NCBI GenBank assembly: GCA_963589005.1
Contig: CAVAJR010000045.1
Span: forward strand, 1-7,513
From: RGIG5612 sp963589005
Lineage (GTDB): Bacteria; Bacillota; Clostridia; Lachnospirales; Lachnospiraceae
Direction of reading: 5' to 3'
Length of the DNA stretch: 7,513 nucleotides
Shown piece after piece: positions 6,176 to 7,513 of this stretch. The translations under genes were made by a program, and so were the position numbers. The notes beneath the pieces were generated by a model. The model had not been told where the DNA came from and did no database searches. It saw only the letters and a list, made by a program, of their open reading frames with translations. Positions within the stretch are counted from its first letter, which is position 1. Every line of letters starts with the position of its first letter.

Positions 6176-7015
6176 ATGGAAATAGAGTTAAAAGAAAACG
6201 AACGAATTGATGACCTGGAAAGAAACGGATACCGCATCATTCAGAATAAACGGAGATTTTGTTTTGGAATGGATGCGGTACTTTTGTCTGGATTTGCCTG
6301 TGAGGGGGAATCCGGGAAGGCCTGGGTCAACGCAGGCAGGCAAGCTGCAGAGAACAAGTCTCGTACGCAGCTTAGGATAGCGGATCTGGGAACAGGAACC
6401 GGCATAATTCCGATATTGCTGCATGGCAAGCTGGGATATGGAAGGAAAAGCAATGCAGACGGCGAAAATACGATGACAGACGAGGCTAATATATATGCCA
6501 TTGAGATTCAGGATGAGATGAAGGATATGGCAGAACGGTCGGTTTTACTGAATGATCTGCAGGATGACATAAGGATTGTGCTGGGAGATATAAAGCAGGC
6601 TTCTGAGATACTGGGCCGCAAATGTTTCGATGTGGTCACATCTAATCCTCCTTATATGAAAAATTCAGGAGGGCTTACTAATCCTGATATGAGCAAGGCT
6701 ATATCCAGACATGAACTGTTATGTACTTTCGATGACGTTGCAAGGCAGGCTCATGAGCTTCTTAAACCCGGAGGCAGGCTCTATCTGGTACACAGGCCAG
6801 AGAGATTGGCTGAGCTTATAACAACGCTTAAAAAATACAATCTGGAGCCCAAAAGGCTCAGGATGGTTCATTCATTTGTTGATTCAGAGGCCACGATGGT
6901 GTTGATAGAAGCAGCCAGCGGCGGCAGACCATTTATGAAGGTTGACAGGCCGCTGGTTATATATAAGGATAAGGGTATATATACAGATGAAATAATGGAA
7001 ATTTATAATTTCTGA
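6176..7015 (+). CDS. trmN6: tRNA1(Val) adenine-N6 methyltransferase family (TrmN6/YabB)
   Basis: The product has 279 residues and a Rossmann-fold methyltransferase domain. The start NGYRIIQNKRRFCFGMDAVLLSGF (17-40) is the family signature. Motif I is DLGTGTGIIPILL (70-82), the acidic end of strand 2 is at AIEIQ (108-112), and motif IV is NPPY (157-160), which marks methylation of an exocyclic amino group such as adenine N6. Known of the family: E. coli YfiC/TrmN6 makes m6A37 in tRNA1(Val); the Firmicute target is assigned by homology only. The chain is longer than YabB (about 247) through hydrophilic insertions near 43-66 and 86-105. There is no clear ribosome binding site; the ATG is 35 bases past the ricT stop, so translation may rely on coupling or a leader-independent context. 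An HemK/PrmC-type enzyme is less likely because the N-terminal signature fits YabB. Confidence 0.85.
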   Translation: MEIELKENERIDDLERNGYRIIQNKRRFCFGMDAVLLSGFACEGESGKAWVNAGRQAAENKSRTQLRIADLGTGTGIIPILLHGKLGYGRKSNADGENTMTDEANIYAIEIQDEMKDMAERSVLLNDLQDDIRIVLGDIKQASEILGRKCFDVVTSNPPYMKNSGGLTNPDMSKAISRHELLCTFDDVARQAHELLKPGGRLYLVHRPERLAELITTLKKYNLEPKRLRMVHSFVDSEATMVLIEAASGGRPFMKVDRPLVIYKDKGIYTDEIMEIYNF

Positions 7016-7127
7016 AATATCTGCCGATATACAATGTATTGTGTGATGTCCGGCTAAAACATATCTGTGCGCGAGCCGGAAAGCATAAATATGTTACAGA
7101 AAATTATAAATCACGTGGGTGAGTGAA
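7016..7127 (+). other. 112-base gap ahead of rsmI with inverted repeats, no gene
   Basis: This is the longest gap in the rightward operon. In B. subtilis a GIY-YIG gene (yazA) sits here, but I see no trace of one. The gap holds two interleaved inverted repeats (7049-7095) and a small ACAAT/ATTGT repeat at 7031-7042. I find no T-tract terminator and no good promoter, so read-through from trmN6 into rsmI is likely. Confidence 0.5.
7049..7095 (+). promoter_or_regulatory. Interleaved inverted repeats, possible pseudoknot or switch in the rsmI leader
   Basis: TCCGGCT (7049-7055) pairs perfectly with AGCCGGA (7074-7080). AACATAT (7058-7064) pairs perfectly with ATATGTT (7089-7095). The order a-b-a'-b' means both can form only as a pseudoknot; otherwise they compete. 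The connecting segments are 2, 9 and 8 bases. The structure ends 22 bases before the rsmI ribosome binding site. No T tract follows, so it is not an intrinsic terminator. Confidence 0.4.
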
Positions 7128-7513
7128 ATGAGCAGCTTATATTTGGTAGCAACGCCGATAGGCAATCTTGATGATATGACATTCAGGGCAGTTCAGTGCC
7201 TTAAAAGTGTGGATCTGATCGCATGCGAGGATACGAGACATTCGAGGATACTTCTGGATTATTATGACATCAAGACCAGAACGACAAGCTACCATGAACA
7301 CAATAAATATGAAAAGGCAGCAGAACTTGTAATGCAGATGAGGCAGGGCATAAAGATTGCTGTTATTACTGATGCAGGAACCCCGGGAATATCTGATCCG
7401 GGCGAGGAACTGGTTAAGCAGGCTCTGGAAGCAGGGCTTGAAGTTACATCGCTTCCGGGGCCAAGTGCAGTAATTACAGCCCTTTCAATGTGCGGACTGT
7501 CATCGAGAAGATT
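7128..7513 (+). CDS. rsmI: 16S rRNA (cytidine1402-2'-O)-methyltransferase RsmI (C-terminus missing)
   Basis: 128 complete codons run from ATG 7128 to the right edge. GGTGA at 7118-7122, 5 bases upstream, supports the start. The sequence opens with SLYLVATPIGNLDDMT (3-18), the tetrapyrrole-methylase-fold signature, followed by ACEDTRHS (32-39) and ITDAGTPGISDPG (80-92), which forms part of the S-adenosylmethionine pocket, then LPGPSA (109-114). These are diagnostic for RsmI rather than for cobalamin-pathway methylases of the same fold. Known role: 2'-O-methylation of C1402 in the decoding centre of 16S rRNA, working with RsmH. The full protein is usually about 280 residues, so just under half is present. 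It closes the visible part of the operon after trmN6, as in other Firmicutes. Confidence 0.95.
   Translation, partial: MSSLYLVATPIGNLDDMTFRAVQCLKSVDLIACEDTRHSRILLDYYDIKTRTTSYHEHNKYEKAAELVMQMRQGIKIAVITDAGTPGISDPGEELVKQALEAGLEVTSLPGPSAVITALSMCGLSSRR

Noticed and set aside
6153..6185. Ten-codon open frame overlapping the start of trmN6
   Set aside because: It has no ribosome binding site and simply reads through the gap; a coupling role cannot be supported from the sequence.
6998..7018. Small AT-rich inverted repeats at the end of trmN6 (GAAAT/ATTTC)
   Set aside because: Five-base arms in AT-rich DNA, partly coding; expected by chance.
1..7513. A new defence, mobile or multi-gene accessory system
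   Set aside because: All genes belong to known housekeeping or metabolic families in expected order; no integrase, transposase, repeat-spacer array, toxin-antitoxin pair or nuclease-helicase set is visible.

Overview
The window looks like ordinary chromosome from a Firmicute of class Clostridia, most probably a Lachnospiraceae relative. The grounds are moderately AT-rich DNA, AAGGAG-type ribosome binding sites, a secreted trigger-factor-like isomerase of a kind I associate with that family, and a rightward cluster matching the Firmicute holB-ricT-trmN6-rsmI neighbourhood. This placement comes from recall of families and gene order, not from a search.

Left half, leftward transcription (3356 to 1). 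A Nudix hydrolase of the ADP-ribose pyrophosphatase type (2709-3281) has a good sigma-A promoter and a perfect 18-bp palindrome in its leader. Next comes a secreted 513-residue protein (1069-2610) with a trigger-factor-type FKBP domain and helical C-terminal part, which ends at a clear hairpin terminator (960-995). The two may share a transcript, since I see no terminator in the 98 bases between them. After a 325-base gap lies the N-terminal part of a uroporphyrinogen-decarboxylase/MtaA-family protein (1-743), cut by the window edge. Its His-x-Cys pair points to a zinc-dependent corrinoid methyltransferase rather than HemE.

Right half, rightward transcription (3442 to 7513). Five genes lie in one direction: a divergent guanylate-kinase-like P-loop protein, DNA polymerase III delta' (holB), the PSP1-domain protein RicT, a TrmN6/YabB-type tRNA adenine methyltransferase, and the start of rsmI. 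Gaps are 55, 61, 35 and 112 bases, so this is probably an operon. It combines replication clamp loading, RNA maturation factors and RNA modification. In Bacillus subtilis the same neighbourhood holds tmk, darA, yaaR, holB, ricT, yabA, yabB, yazA and rsmI; here tmk is not visible, a Gmk-like protein lies ahead of holB, and darA, yaaR, yabA and yazA are absent.

I see no phage, IS, CRISPR, tRNA, rRNA or defence genes, and no convincing new multi-gene system. The points most worth a second look are the palindrome in the Nudix leader, two interleaved inverted repeats ahead of rsmI that could form a pseudoknot or competing hairpins, the Asp-containing P-loop of the Gmk-like protein, and the altered active-site loop in the secreted isomerase.
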